Of a stretch of DNA of 64,000 bases, positions 1 to 9,419 are shown piece after piece. The first letter of the stretch is position 1. Every line of letters starts with the position of its first letter. Source of the DNA: Bdellovibrionia bacterium (GTDB lineage: Bacteria; Bdellovibrionota; Bdellovibrionia; Bdellovibrionales; JAGQZY01); the NCBI GenBank assembly GCA_030427805.1, contig JAUICP010000002.1, positions 496,001 through 560,000 of the forward strand, written 5' to 3'. Position numbers and translations under genes: made by a program. Below the pieces are notes generated by a model that saw only the letters and a list, made by a program, of their open reading frames with translations, did no database searches and was not told the DNA's origin.

Positions 1-1
1 T

Positions 2-817
2 GAAGACCTCACCCTAGTTGAACTTTACACCGAAATTCTCGCTGAGACCGGCTACGTCGCCAAGCTTAAAAATGAAGGCACCCAAGAGGCCGAAAGCCGA
101 ATCGATAACCTCGAAGAATTTAATAATGCGATCACCCAGTTTTGTGATGAGCGAGGTGAAGAGGGAACCTTACAGAATTTTCTCGAAGAGATGGCTCTCG
201 TCCAAGATGTCGATCGCATGAGTGACGAGGAGGACTCTGTTACTTTGATGACCCTCCACATCTCTAAGGGTTTAGAGTTTCCCATTGTTTTTGTTGCCGG
301 AATGGAGCAGGGCTTATTTCCAACAGCGCGGGCCATAGACAATTCGGACCCCAATGGACTCGAAGAAGAGCGACGCCTGTGCTACGTCGGCATGACTCGG
401 GCCCAGGAACATTTGTTTTTGAGTTATGCCCGGCAAAGAAAGCAATGGGGATCGAGCCAGTTCAATCCCCCAAGTCAGTTCCTGCAAGAAATTCCTGAAG
501 ACTATGTAGAGTTTAAGACATCGGTTCGTAGACCGAAGTTCATGGACAATGCAGGAATCCAGTCCGGAGCAAATTGGAACTCTAATCAAGAACCCACCTT
601 CGATGCCATGCCTTCATACGAGGACTACAGCGATCTTTTTGATGAGTCTTCGGCCAGTCAGTTTAAAAAAGGGCAGCGGGTTAGACACCCCTCCTATGGC
701 GTCGGTGCTATCTACCGTGTCGATGGCAATGGAGAAGATGCGCGAGTGAGTGTTTTGTTTGACGATAAGACCTTGAAAAAATTTGTTGTAAAGTACGCTC
801 GACTGGAGCGACTTTAA
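2..817 (+). CDS. uvrD: UvrD/PcrA-type superfamily 1 DNA helicase, C-terminal part (5' end outside window)
   Basis: This is the last 271 codons of an SF1A 3'-5' DNA helicase of the kind used in nucleotide-excision and mismatch repair and in clearing replication obstacles. The reading frame is open from the first bases of the window, so the start lies upstream. Helicase motif V is visible (TLHISKGLEFPIVFVAG, near window base 250) and motif VI follows (RRLCYVGMTRAQEHLFLSYA, near base 370). After a variable linker the protein ends in a small basic domain (GQRVRHPSYGVGAIYRV...) matching the Tudor-like C-terminal tail of PcrA/UvrD, which contacts RNA polymerase in known members. The stop overlaps the stop of the convergent gene by 4 bases. 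UvrD and PcrA cannot be told apart from this part; Rep is less likely because of the tail. Confidence 0.93.
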   Translation, partial: EDLTLVELYTEILAETGYVAKLKNEGTQEAESRIDNLEEFNNAITQFCDERGEEGTLQNFLEEMALVQDVDRMSDEEDSVTLMTLHISKGLEFPIVFVAGMEQGLFPTARAIDNSDPNGLEEERRLCYVGMTRAQEHLFLSYARQRKQWGSSQFNPPSQFLQEIPEDYVEFKTSVRRPKFMDNAGIQSGANWNSNQEPTFDAMPSYEDYSDLFDESSASQFKKGQRVRHPSYGVGAIYRVDGNGEDARVSVLFDDKTLKKFVVKYARLERL

Positions 818-2475
818 TCTCTGCCAATCAAATTAGAGACTTCTTCGCGGTACTGCTGTCCCCTTTTCAGGAGTTCAGATGGGGATTCTCTCGTTTCTGT
901 TTCTCCTAAACTATGCCTGACTTCGATTAAAGTTTCGTAGGTATGGGTAAAGGACTCATCAATCGAACGAACGCGACCAAGACTTTTTCGCAAGGCAGCC
1001 GATTCTCGAAGGACACCATATACTGCGTCCGATAAATCAACACGGTTGTCGACGCGTTCGAGGGCATTTATTTTTTCATCCAATCCCTCGATGAGGCTCT
1101 CAATTTTGAGCAGCATTCCAGTAATGGGATAAAACAATGGAAGACTCTCTGTCATCTGCCGCACTTGAGAGTTAAGGCTCCGCCGCATTTCATTCAGTTG
1201 TTTTCGAGTCATTGACTCGCTTCTCGCATTAGAAAAAGCCTCAAAGTAGTTGGAACCAAAATCATCTTGTAGAACTTCCGATTGAAAAGCCGTGACCTGA
1301 TCAAATATTTTTCGATTGATTACCTGTAGAGTTCTCTCGACTTCTTCGAGAGTGCCTTGGTTCAAATCACCATCAGACAGTATAGATTCAAGGCGCTCCA
1401 AAGCTGCTCTAATCTCTTTTATGCCATTATTCATTCCATTGATCCGGCCCACAGATTCAATTGAACGACTCCCTAGTTGGCGAATACCTTGGACCCCATA
1501 TTTTCGTAGAAGGTAGCGATTTCGTGAGTCTGAAAGCCTCGCTCTAATCCCGGGCAAGGTGGCGCTTAGGACGTACTTTCCAGCTCCCGACCACAAGACC
1601 AAGAATAGATCCGCCGACATGGCCGCCAGTGGGTCAATAAACGCCCCGATGATGCTAACAGGAGGTATAGCGACAAATGAAAGAATCATATTCGCTAAAT
1701 TAATGCGGTCCATACTCGCTTTAGCCTGGGTCATAAAATGTCTATGAAGACTCGGAGTTGTAACAACCAAAAGGCCTTTTAAAAGTTCTGGGCCTCCCGG
1801 AGTTTCAAGGAGCTCACTCAAAATTTTCTTTTGAACACCAAATTCTCCTAAATTGAGATTAAAATGATGGGCGCGCCAGGCCTCTGAGTTTTCATGCCTT
1901 CGCTCATCTGAATCCCCTAAGAAATAGAAATCCAGAAGATAAGAGTACATTTGATCGACCATGGGGCTAATATCAAAATTACCACCACTTTCTTGCTGCA
2001 CTTTTTCGCTGAGAATCTCATAGTAATCTTTGTAGTAATCACGACCAAATTTCTTGATCATGCGGCGACTATTCTCAGCGGCTCGTGTCGACCGACTCTC
2101 CCAATTTAATCCACGATACCGGCTTTTTGTTCTCGACCGAGGGAAACGTTCATCATAGAAGTCGAGAAAGGCTCCCAAATACGCTGTCTTATGCAGGTCA
2201 GAAAACATGATTCCATTATTTGTGAGTCTCTTAATCCAGTTTTTTACGGTTTGTTCGTCCGAAGTTCCTTCGGGACCTAACACCTGTCCTCCGTAAAATC
2301 GAGAAGTCAGGGCCGAGTTTTCCGAAATCGGAGTCGCTGGGAGCTGCTGCAGTGCCAAGAATTGAGCCCGACATTGATTGGCTTGCCCTCTTAAAGAAAA
2401 AAGAACAACGAAAGCCAACAGCACAAACGAATAATTTCCCTGAATTTTCGAATAAAATAAGACTTTTGAAGTCAC
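814..2475 (-). CDS. exported or membrane-anchored protein of unknown function
   Basis: I do not recognise this 553-residue protein. The GTG at 2475 is preferred because GGGAG lies 5 bases upstream; a TTG at 2487 would place the start on top of that ribosome-binding site. The N-terminus is a signal-peptide-like hydrophobic run (YSFVLLAFVVLFSLRGQA). A second hydrophobic stretch lies near residues 265-305 (ILSFVAIPPVSIIGAF then LFLVLWSGAG). The C-terminal third is helical and charged, probably coiled coil. A sigma-54-like promoter sits at 2541-2556, so expression is probably activator-dependent. The protein is monocistronic as far as can be seen: the next gene downstream is convergent uvrD. Function unknown; an envelope location is the only supported inference. 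Confidence 0.8.
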   Translation of the reverse strand: MTSKVLFYSKIQGNYSFVLLAFVVLFSLRGQANQCRAQFLALQQLPATPISENSALTSRFYGGQVLGPEGTSDEQTVKNWIKRLTNNGIMFSDLHKTAYLGAFLDFYDERFPRSRTKSRYRGLNWESRSTRAAENSRRMIKKFGRDYYKDYYEILSEKVQQESGGNFDISPMVDQMYSYLLDFYFLGDSDERRHENSEAWRAHHFNLNLGEFGVQKKILSELLETPGGPELLKGLLVVTTPSLHRHFMTQAKASMDRINLANMILSFVAIPPVSIIGAFIDPLAAMSADLFLVLWSGAGKYVLSATLPGIRARLSDSRNRYLLRKYGVQGIRQLGSRSIESVGRINGMNNGIKEIRAALERLESILSDGDLNQGTLEEVERTLQVINRKIFDQVTAFQSEVLQDDFGSNYFEAFSNARSESMTRKQLNEMRRSLNSQVRQMTESLPLFYPITGMLLKIESLIEGLDEKINALERVDNRVDLSDAVYGVLRESAALRKSLGRVRSIDESFTHTYETLIEVRHSLGETETRESPSELLKRGQQYREEVSNLIGRD

Positions 2476-2540
2476 TGGGGCTCCCAAAAAATTTTGAAAA
2501 TCTTAGAATAAATTAATCGCCAACGTATTCGCTACTTTAG

Positions 2541-2556
2541 AGCAAGACCGGGGCCA
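2541..2556 (-). promoter_or_regulatory. sigma-54-type promoter candidate TGGCCCCGGTCTTGCT
   Basis: On the minus strand this 16-mer has GG and GC separated by exactly 10 bases, as at the -24/-12 positions of sigma-54 promoters, with the TTGCT form of the -12 element. The GTG of the downstream gene is about 66 bases away. The consensus used is TGGCACG-N4-TTGCW; mismatches are in the second half of the -24 box. Confidence 0.55.
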
Positions 2557-2641
2557 ATAGAAATAGAGCTGAGAACTCAAAAAGACGCTTCTCTCCTAAT
2601 GGAGAATAGAAAAATGGGCCTAGTAACAGTAAATTGCCGCC

Positions 2642-4723
2642 CTAGTCCTCTGAGGCTGAGGAATTTTCGTCCTCCTCAGACCGTTCCAATTCTTTGATCA
2701 AAACGTATTGTTCATTCAGCCATTTGCGAACATATTGATTCGTCTCACCTCTTTGCGCAAAGAAAGCAAAGTGATTCAGAAACTCCTCTTTGTTGTCCGG
2801 ATTCTTTTCTGAGCCCACCATTCGGGCTAGAGCCAAACGACTATCCTTGTTTTTAGCTGAAAAGATCAAAAACTTTCGATATTTTTGCGGTTCAATTTCA
2901 CGATAATAACTGATGGTCGTACTCACTTCAGAAATTCGTACAACCTCAACAGGAACAGAAGTTAAAATAGTCTCTTCTTGTAAGAGCACTGGATTTTCTT
3001 GTTCTGTTTTTGTTTCGATCTCATCGAGAATTTGAGTCAACTTATTGATAAAGTAACCGGGTTTTAAAGGCTCTATAAAGTGATCTTCTACATAGGAAAT
3101 TTGGTCAACCTGAAGATAAAACTGCATCGGATCGAATCCCATTGAAAACCAATGGCAATGTTTACCCTCTTGACGACTTAAAATTCCATCTTTGGCTTTA
3201 GACCAAAAGTTTTCAGAAAAGTAATTTAAAATTTTATGATTCACAAAGAGTGCATCAATTCTCTCTGGCAGCCTTCCATCTTCATTTTTTAAGGCATTAA
3301 GTTCTTCGAGACTCGCTTTGCGAATCGTAAGATTGCAAAACTCAACCTTCTCCACGTCTTCGTGGGTCTCTTCATCAGTTTGCTCAACGACCTCACTCTT
3401 TTCGATAGTTAGTGGAATGTTTTTAGATCGATATTTCAAAACGAGTGAAAAGCTCTCTTCAGTCGCTTCCTTCCAAAAGGCCAAGACCTCTTTTCTTTGC
3501 TCAGGATTCACCGACTGAAGCATGAAGGTCTTAATACTTGGCAAGTCCCTCGCTTCAATTTGATTCCAGGTTTCACCGTAATCTCCGACGATATCGTGAA
3601 AATGATCATCAGCAAAGTTGTATCTAAACTCTAAACTTCCGGGGTCTTCTGACTCCTCAAAAAGAAGAGAGGAATCCATTTCATTAAAAAACTCGGTATG
3701 GTGTTCGAAGTTGGTAAAGCTAATATTATCGAAGGCATCTTCTAAGTAATGCCGAACTTTGTGGGCAAGATCATGGGGAAGAATACTCACAAAATTGAAC
3801 TCGTGATTTTCAGACTGAAAGTCGTTAATCTTTTCTCGCCTGTGAGCCTCATTAGACTTAATAAAATTTGAAATAAGACCTATGACTTCATTTGAAATAC
3901 CGAAATAAGTAAAATGGGACTCAAAAGAACCCTCGATCCGAGGATGATCGCCAGAGTAAACACATCTCGCAAAAATTCCCAAGTTAGTCCCCCCGGACCA
4001 GGGTTTATAGTAATACTTGGCAAGCTTTCCTACGGGTATTTGCAGAGAACTTACCGTCTGAAAACCCAAAGACGTTAACTTCTCCAGTCGAACATCCTTG
4101 AGCATTTCAATGGGATGAAGAGGCTTTTCGCTATGAAGATTCTCTTCATTGAGCGCTTCGACACCTTTAAATGCCCAGTTGAGCTGACTGAGACAAACTT
4201 TTTTATCATAGGGGTGATACAAAACAGCATCAAAAATCGGTCGCATAAAGTCTTCTGTATGGAGCTCTTCGCTCTCTTTCGAAGTAAAAACAATGGGGAG
4301 ACGCTCTTTTTCGCCCAAAAGCTCATTCTTTCCGTAGAAGAGATTGAGCTTATTAAAAAGGCTGACGTGATCGGGGCCACAGATACGACTATTAGAAACC
4401 AAGAAGTCGATCTCAAAATCATCGGGCAGAACTTCGAGTTCTTCCTCTTCTTTCTCGACCTCTTTTTTGACTCCCCCCGGCCCCTGGGCAGAAGCCTCCT
4501 CCCCTTCTTCGGCCGCTTTTGCTTTTGCTTCTTCTGCTGCGACCTTTCTCTCTTCCATTATGACTTTATTATCTTTTAGCTGGATGAGATTTTTGGTCCA
4601 GGCGGAGAACTCTTTAATGGATTTAAGCCGAACAATTTCAAGATTTGGTTCGAATTCCTTGAGGAGTGCCCGAGTGTCATCGAAGATTTCATCGATCGAC
4701 TCAAGAATTATGCAAATTCCCAC
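2642..4723 (-). CDS. large cytoplasmic protein with degenerate receiver-like segments, function unknown
   Basis: This 693-residue protein has no signal peptide. The N-terminus reads like a response-regulator receiver fold (strands IILES, EIVRL, FEIDFLVSNS, LPIVFTSK, FDAVLYHPYDKK) split by a low-complexity Lys/Glu/Ala linker near residues 55-95. The aspartate pocket is not conserved: the residue expected to be phosphorylated falls in SNSRIC, with no Asp. A second receiver-like pattern appears near residues 490-590 (IDALFVNHKIL, then FIEPLKPGYFINKLTQIL). The segments after each (around residues 205-280 and 600-650) have a strand-rich look reminiscent of PilZ domains, but I cannot confirm this. 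The tail is acidic (SEEDENSSASED). Start is GTG with GAGGG about 10 bases upstream. It is divergent from the MarC-family gene. The domain reading is inference. Confidence 0.7.
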   Translation of the reverse strand: MGICIILESIDEIFDDTRALLKEFEPNLEIVRLKSIKEFSAWTKNLIQLKDNKVIMEERKVAAEEAKAKAAEEGEEASAQGPGGVKKEVEKEEEELEVLPDDFEIDFLVSNSRICGPDHVSLFNKLNLFYGKNELLGEKERLPIVFTSKESEELHTEDFMRPIFDAVLYHPYDKKVCLSQLNWAFKGVEALNEENLHSEKPLHPIEMLKDVRLEKLTSLGFQTVSSLQIPVGKLAKYYYKPWSGGTNLGIFARCVYSGDHPRIEGSFESHFTYFGISNEVIGLISNFIKSNEAHRREKINDFQSENHEFNFVSILPHDLAHKVRHYLEDAFDNISFTNFEHHTEFFNEMDSSLLFEESEDPGSLEFRYNFADDHFHDIVGDYGETWNQIEARDLPSIKTFMLQSVNPEQRKEVLAFWKEATEESFSLVLKYRSKNIPLTIEKSEVVEQTDEETHEDVEKVEFCNLTIRKASLEELNALKNEDGRLPERIDALFVNHKILNYFSENFWSKAKDGILSRQEGKHCHWFSMGFDPMQFYLQVDQISYVEDHFIEPLKPGYFINKLTQILDEIETKTEQENPVLLQEETILTSVPVEVVRISEVSTTISYYREIEPQKYRKFLIFSAKNKDSRLALARMVGSEKNPDNKEEFLNHFAFFAQRGETNQYVRKWLNEQYVLIKELERSEEDENSSASED

Positions 4724-4758
4724 TTTATAAGTTCCCTCTAATAAATTAGTATGCAGCT

Positions 4759-5394
4759 ATGTTTACTTACTTTCTATTAACTTTCACTTCCATTTTTACT
4801 CTGGTCAACCCTCTCGGGGTGATTCCGGTCTTTCTCGGCTATGTCGAAGGCGCTAAGAATCGCGACAAAGCTAAAATAGCTGGAATTGCCAGTATCACGA
4901 CCCTTATTTGCCTCATTACTTTCGCATTCAGCGGACGCGCGATCTTCGAGTTTTTCAGTATCTCAGTTAATGGACTGAGAGTTGTGGGAGGAATTCTTTT
5001 CTTCAGAAATGGCTATGACATGCTTCAAGGTAAGCTCACTGGCTCTAAAAAGCACAGTCAAGAAGACGCCGTGGCCATGGGAAAGGCCGCAGCTGTCACT
5101 CCCCTCGGAATTCCAATGATTGCCGGGCCTGGATCAATTGCCGCGACGATTATTCATATGAACGAGTCACCCGACGCCGCCCATTCGGCGGTCATCGTTG
5201 GCGTTCTTCTTCTCGTTAGTCTCCTTACCTTTATCATCTTGGTTTCTTCTGACCGAATCATGAGATTTATGGGAGAAAGTGGAACTAAGGTGTTTACAAG
5301 GTTAATGGGATTAATCCTTATGATGATTGCCGTTGAGTTCTTTTTCTCGGGAATCGGCCCTTATATTAAGAACATCGCGGCGAGTATTAATTAG
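4759..5394 (+). CDS. MarC family integral membrane protein
   Basis: This 211-residue protein is a typical MarC/UPF0056 family member in length and sequence, with about six membrane segments. The family signature is visible at the start (FTLVNPLGVIPVFLGY) and in the middle (AVTPLGIPMIAGPGSIAATI), where each half carries the NP/TPLG pattern of the internal repeat. The family was once linked to multiple antibiotic resistance in E. coli, but that link was later withdrawn and the transported substrate is not known. It stands alone between two minus-strand genes, with a short divergent gap of about 35 bases to the upstream gene and a weak ribosome-binding site. Confidence 0.9.
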   Translation: MFTYFLLTFTSIFTLVNPLGVIPVFLGYVEGAKNRDKAKIAGIASITTLICLITFAFSGRAIFEFFSISVNGLRVVGGILFFRNGYDMLQGKLTGSKKHSQEDAVAMGKAAAVTPLGIPMIAGPGSIAATIIHMNESPDAAHSAVIVGVLLLVSLLTFIILVSSDRIMRFMGESGTKVFTRLMGLILMMIAVEFFFSGIGPYIKNIAASIN

Positions 5395-5402
5395 AAACTG
5401 GG

Positions 5403-6587
5403 TCAGTTCGAAGTTCGCGGGGACTTCTGCCAGTAATCACTCATGAGTTGAATCGATATTACCAACAAGAAAATCATAAAGCCTGGAGCAAATGCGAGGG
5501 TCGCCGATTCATAAATAATTTCTTGGGCATTAGAGAGCATATTCCCTAGACTGGGAGTCGGCGGCTGTATTCCGAGCCCTAGAAAACTAAGGCCTGCTTC
5601 AATTAAAATAGCTTCTGCTACAATCACCGATCCAGCAAGAAGACTGGGGGCGATACAATGGGGCAGAATATGCTGAGTCACGATACTAAACTCACTGGCG
5701 CCCAAACTTCGAGCGGCTTCGACAAATTCCAGATTCTTCACGTGAAGAATACTTCCACGAACAAGTCGAGCAATGGTCATCCAAGAAAATAGGCTCAAAA
5801 TAACGATCACTTTAATAAACCCTTGAGATTGACCATCAACAATGCTCTCAAAGAAACTAATTTTTGTGAGATCGATAGCGGCCACCACAATCAATACTGG
5901 AATCAAGGGCAAAGAAAGAAGGCTATCCGTGACTCGCATCAAGAAAAGATCCAACCAACCACCGATATAGCCGGCAAGACTGCCAATGAGTATTCCTATG
6001 AGACTGGCAAAGAGAGCCACTAAAAAACTAATAATTATTGAGTTTTTCGTAGCCACAAGAAGTCGAAAGAAAATATCGCGACCGAGTTCGTCGGTACCAA
6101 GAAGATGAAACTTCTTTAGTTGTGGAAGAAGTGAGGTCAGTTCGGGATACTTATCTTCTAATCGCTCTCGATTTTCATCTATGGCTTCTAAGTTTTCGAT
6201 TTTTACGATGGCCTCTAGGACTGTAGCACTATCAGATTCTTCTGCCTCATCGTCACTCGCAGAATTTTCATCTTCATCATTGGAACTAGCAACACCAAAT
6301 ACATCTGACGGGTCAGAGGTGTCCGCTTCTTCTTCGAATTCGATTCCTGCTAGTAAACTCAAGTCAGCCTTAAACCGATCGAGGTCTTCGACATCGAGGA
6401 GAAACTTAGAAAGTAAGAGATTTCGATCATCAGATCTGACAAAAACCCTACTAAAAGGTCCTTCATAACGAGAGTCCACATTTTGAATATTGGCCGCCGA
6501 CTCAAAAAAGCTCGGTAAAATCACTAAGAGCATAAGGACCGAGAGAAAAATAATCGAATATCGAATCTGCTTTTGCTTTAACTTCAT
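5403..6587 (-). CDS. peptide/nickel-type ABC transporter permease, DppC/OppC family, with acidic insert
   Basis: This is the second permease of a peptide-type ABC importer. Membrane segment 1 is at residues 10-28, and the classic post-TM1 motif appears late, at residues 161-170 (HLLGTDELGR). The binding-protein-dependent transport domain with the EAA loop follows (EAARSLGASEFSIVTQHILPH). At 394 residues it is about 100 longer than usual family members, because the stretch between TM1 and the motif contains an extra region, with residues 83-120 almost all Asp/Glu/Ser. That part should face the periplasm. Its start overlaps the stop of the upstream permease gene by 4 bases (ATGA), so the two are translationally coupled. 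The ATPase subunits are not in this window. Confidence 0.92.
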   Translation of the reverse strand: MKLKQKQIRYSIIFLSVLMLLVILPSFFESAANIQNVDSRYEGPFSRVFVRSDDRNLLLSKFLLDVEDLDRFKADLSLLAGIEFEEEADTSDPSDVFGVASSNDEDENSASDDEAEESDSATVLEAIVKIENLEAIDENRERLEDKYPELTSLLPQLKKFHLLGTDELGRDIFFRLLVATKNSIIISFLVALFASLIGILIGSLAGYIGGWLDLFLMRVTDSLLSLPLIPVLIVVAAIDLTKISFFESIVDGQSQGFIKVIVILSLFSWMTIARLVRGSILHVKNLEFVEAARSLGASEFSIVTQHILPHCIAPSLLAGSVIVAEAILIEAGLSFLGLGIQPPTPSLGNMLSNAQEIIYESATLAFAPGFMIFLLVISIQLMSDYWQKSPRTSN

Positions 6588-7555
6588 TCGAGTTCAACCC
6601 TTGGATTCAAAACACTATAGAGCAGATCAGCCATTAAATTAGAGGCAAGGACTAGGGCGACCACGAGCATTAAGGCAATCATGGCGACATTAAAATCATT
6701 AGAAATAATGGAGTCGTAAATAAGTCGACCCAAACCAGGGTAAGCAAATACAGTTTCAGTGATTAATGCCCCCGAAAACAAAGTCCCAAAACTAATAGAG
6801 ACTACGGTAACAATGGGAATAATCCCGTTCCTTAAAACGTGTACAAAGAGGATGCGTTTTTGACTGAGCCCCTTCGAGCGAGCCGTTCTAACATAGTCTT
6901 GTTTGAGAACCTCGACTACAGAGTTCCGTGTATAGCGCAGATAAATTCCGATCAATCCAAACGAAAGACTGAGACTTGGTAAAATCAAATAGGAAATTCG
7001 ATCGAGTATCAGTTGAATGAGTCCCTCACTCTCAACACCGATCGTCTGTACTCCGCCGGCAGGGAGAAGCTTGAAAACCACTGAAAACAACAAAATTAAT
7101 ATAATACCCATCCAAAAAGATGGAATTGATAACCAAGAAAAGGACAAAAAGCGCAATAGGTTGTCCTGCCATTTTCCTTCTTTAACGGCAGCAAAAACAC
7201 CGAGGGGGATCGCTACGAAGAGGGATAGGGCCATTGCAAGACTTGCCAAAATAAATGTATTTAAAATCGGGCTCGAAATGATTTGCGTGACTGGTACGCC
7301 ATAGGTTCGCGAATAACCAAGATTCCCTTGCAGAACTTCAGTGGCCCAATTGAGGTAGCGCTCCCAACCCGGTTTATTGAGCCCATAGATTTCTTTGAGC
7401 TTAGCGATATCCTCTGGGCTTATTCCAGGGGACGTCGAAACCAGGATATCAAGGGGATCTCCTGGCATCAGTACCATCAACTGAAAAATGAGATAGGACA
7501 TAATCACAAAGGTCAGTAGATTGAGTGTGATACGCCTAATGAAAAATGACTTCAT
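6584..7555 (-). CDS. peptide-type ABC transporter permease, DppB/OppB family
   Basis: First permease of the peptide importer, 323 residues as usual for the family. The N-terminal signature is present (RRITLNLLTFVIMSYLIFQL then MPGDPLD), followed by six membrane segments. The EAA-loop region reads VRTARSKGLSQKRILFVHVLRNGIIPIV, the contact site for the ATPase. It follows the binding-protein gene after about 30 bases and overlaps the DppC-like gene by 4 bases, so the three genes form one operon in the order binding protein, DppB, DppC. Substrate cannot be read from sequence; oligopeptides are the commonest in this family, but nickel, opines or sugars are possible. Confidence 0.94.
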   Translation of the reverse strand: MKSFFIRRITLNLLTFVIMSYLIFQLMVLMPGDPLDILVSTSPGISPEDIAKLKEIYGLNKPGWERYLNWATEVLQGNLGYSRTYGVPVTQIISSPILNTFILASLAMALSLFVAIPLGVFAAVKEGKWQDNLLRFLSFSWLSIPSFWMGIILILLFSVVFKLLPAGGVQTIGVESEGLIQLILDRISYLILPSLSLSFGLIGIYLRYTRNSVVEVLKQDYVRTARSKGLSQKRILFVHVLRNGIIPIVTVVSISFGTLFSGALITETVFAYPGLGRLIYDSIISNDFNVAMIALMLVVALVLASNLMADLLYSVLNPRVELE

Positions 7556-7586
7556 CGCTTAGTCCCGCTGGTGTGAGGCCTTGACC

Positions 7587-9251
7587 TTATAAATCCCAGT
7601 ACTCAACAGCGGAAGTCCCCGAAAATCGGTGTCCCGACAAAGTGTACTTCTTCATACCCTTAGGAGTCACAGAAATTTCCGCTCGATAGTAGAGTGGGAT
7701 CTCTGGAACTTCACGACTATAAATGCCAATAAACTCATGGGCGAGTTTGATTCTTCTTTTCATATCAAACTCTTTTTCGATTTTATTGATAACCGTATCG
7801 GCCTTTTTATCGCTCCACGAACTCCAGTTGTTTCCAGCAAATCCATTCTTTTTTGTGGGAATTCCGTTTGAGTGATAGAAGTCTGCAATACTCTGTTCAG
7901 GCATAAAGGTAAAAGCAAACATACCCATTCCTTCAACCTTGAGCTTTGGCAGGCTATCACCAAAGAAAACTCGAGCTTGTTGGTTTTGAATTTTCACTTC
8001 AACTCCAACTTTCTTCAATTGGTCTTGTAAGAAGACTTGAACCGTCTCTCTGGTTTTATTACCAGCAGTCGTTGCCAATTCAAAACTGAGTTTTTTACCG
8101 TCTTTATAGCGGTATCCATCTTTACCCATCTTCCAGCCAGCATCATCAAGAAGTTGATTTGCCTTTTTACGAGAGTGTTTCAACGTGTGGATCAACTTTT
8201 CGTTACCCGTATACCAGGGACTGATCGGTGAAAAAGGGTGATAAGCCACGGGCTGTTTGTTCGAAAACAAAGCTTTAACAAGTGAGTTTCTATTTATAGC
8301 GAAAGCAAGAGCTTGTCTGACTCGAACATCTTTAAATGCATCCACCTTTGCGATATTGAGATCGAGGTGCTCATAGGTCAGACTCGGTTTGAAATTAACA
8401 TTGTAAGGAAGCTTTTCGGCTTTAACTTTTTTCTGGAAGGCTATGGCCTGATCAAAAGTGATACCGACAAATCCAATCATATCGATCGTTTTTGATCTAA
8501 GGTTGGCCTCGAGACTGGCCGTATTTGTGATAGTCTTAAAAATGATAGTATCGATTTTTGCTTTTGGTCCGTAAAAGTGAGGGTTTCTTTCAACCTTTAC
8601 AAACTCACGTAACTTAACATCGGTAATTCTATAGGGTCCACTAAAGAGACCGGGGTTTGTTGGGTTTTTAATGAAGTTGGTGTTTTTTGCATAGCCTTCC
8701 ATCGTCCCTTTGTGCTTTTCAAAAACAGGGCCTTCGATATGTTTTGGTAAGACATAGAAAAGTCCCATACGGTTATAGGACCAACTGGCATTCTTGTAGT
8801 GAATTGAAAATTTCTTAGGATTTTTCTTATCGACGACAACCTTTTCGATATTTCGATAATCGTCCATCTGCGAATGGGGAACATTGGGATGTGTGGCTAC
8901 CTTAAAACTAAAGACCACATCGTGACCTGTTACGGGTTTGCCGTCTCCCCACTTAGCTTTTTCTTTAATTTCCCAGTCGGCGACGATTTTCTTATTTTTA
9001 CCCTTACCGACAAAACGGGCTTTACCATTTTCGATGGACGGAGTGTACTTAGCCAACTGGGGCTCCCATTTGCCATCGACAGTCAAAACATTCAAAGTTC
9101 GCCCCACAGAACGATAGATATAATCACCCACTATCATTTTAGATAGAAATGGATGAAGAGTGTCTGGCTCCTGCGAAGAACCAATTCTCAGGGTTTTTCC
9201 GAAAGCAGACGCGCTCAAAAACAATAAAACTAGAACAATAGAAATTTTCAC
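7587..9251 (-). CDS. periplasmic substrate-binding protein of a peptide-type ABC importer (SBP family 5)
   Basis: This 554-residue protein belongs to the OppA/DppA-type family 5 binding proteins. A signal peptide is clear (MKISIVLVLLFLSASAFG) without a lipobox, so it should be a soluble periplasmic protein. The mature start has the family pattern (LRIGSSQEPDTLHPF), followed by WKWGDGKPVTGHDVVFSFK-like text (here AKWGDGKPVTGHDVVFSFK) and RVRQALAFAINRNSLVKALF, which are standard family 5 features. First gene of the importer operon. The intergenic gap upstream (9252-9419) contains the yceI terminator and must hold the promoter; I see no sigma-54 match there. Confidence 0.94.
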   Translation of the reverse strand: MKISIVLVLLFLSASAFGKTLRIGSSQEPDTLHPFLSKMIVGDYIYRSVGRTLNVLTVDGKWEPQLAKYTPSIENGKARFVGKGKNKKIVADWEIKEKAKWGDGKPVTGHDVVFSFKVATHPNVPHSQMDDYRNIEKVVVDKKNPKKFSIHYKNASWSYNRMGLFYVLPKHIEGPVFEKHKGTMEGYAKNTNFIKNPTNPGLFSGPYRITDVKLREFVKVERNPHFYGPKAKIDTIIFKTITNTASLEANLRSKTIDMIGFVGITFDQAIAFQKKVKAEKLPYNVNFKPSLTYEHLDLNIAKVDAFKDVRVRQALAFAINRNSLVKALFSNKQPVAYHPFSPISPWYTGNEKLIHTLKHSRKKANQLLDDAGWKMGKDGYRYKDGKKLSFELATTAGNKTRETVQVFLQDQLKKVGVEVKIQNQQARVFFGDSLPKLKVEGMGMFAFTFMPEQSIADFYHSNGIPTKKNGFAGNNWSSWSDKKADTVINKIEKEFDMKRRIKLAHEFIGIYSREVPEIPLYYRAEISVTPKGMKKYTLSGHRFSGTSAVEYWDL

Positions 9252-9364
9252 AATACACTCCCTAAAAATAGCCTCTGATTGATAACAACCCCAGGGCCCC
9301 TAAACAAGCCACAGACTCAATTTAATAGATATTACAGTATTTAAGACCGATTCCGAGGAATCGC

Positions 9365-9395
9365 AAAAAAAAACCCAGTACAAACTGGGCTTTTT
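9365..9395 (-). terminator. intrinsic terminator after the YceI-like gene
   Basis: On the minus strand CCCAGT pairs with ACTGGG across a 4-base loop and is followed by nine T. The T run on the opposite flank means it could also work weakly on the plus strand. Confidence 0.85.
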
Positions 9396-9419
9396 CTGAC
9401 AACAAATGTTCCTATTTTG

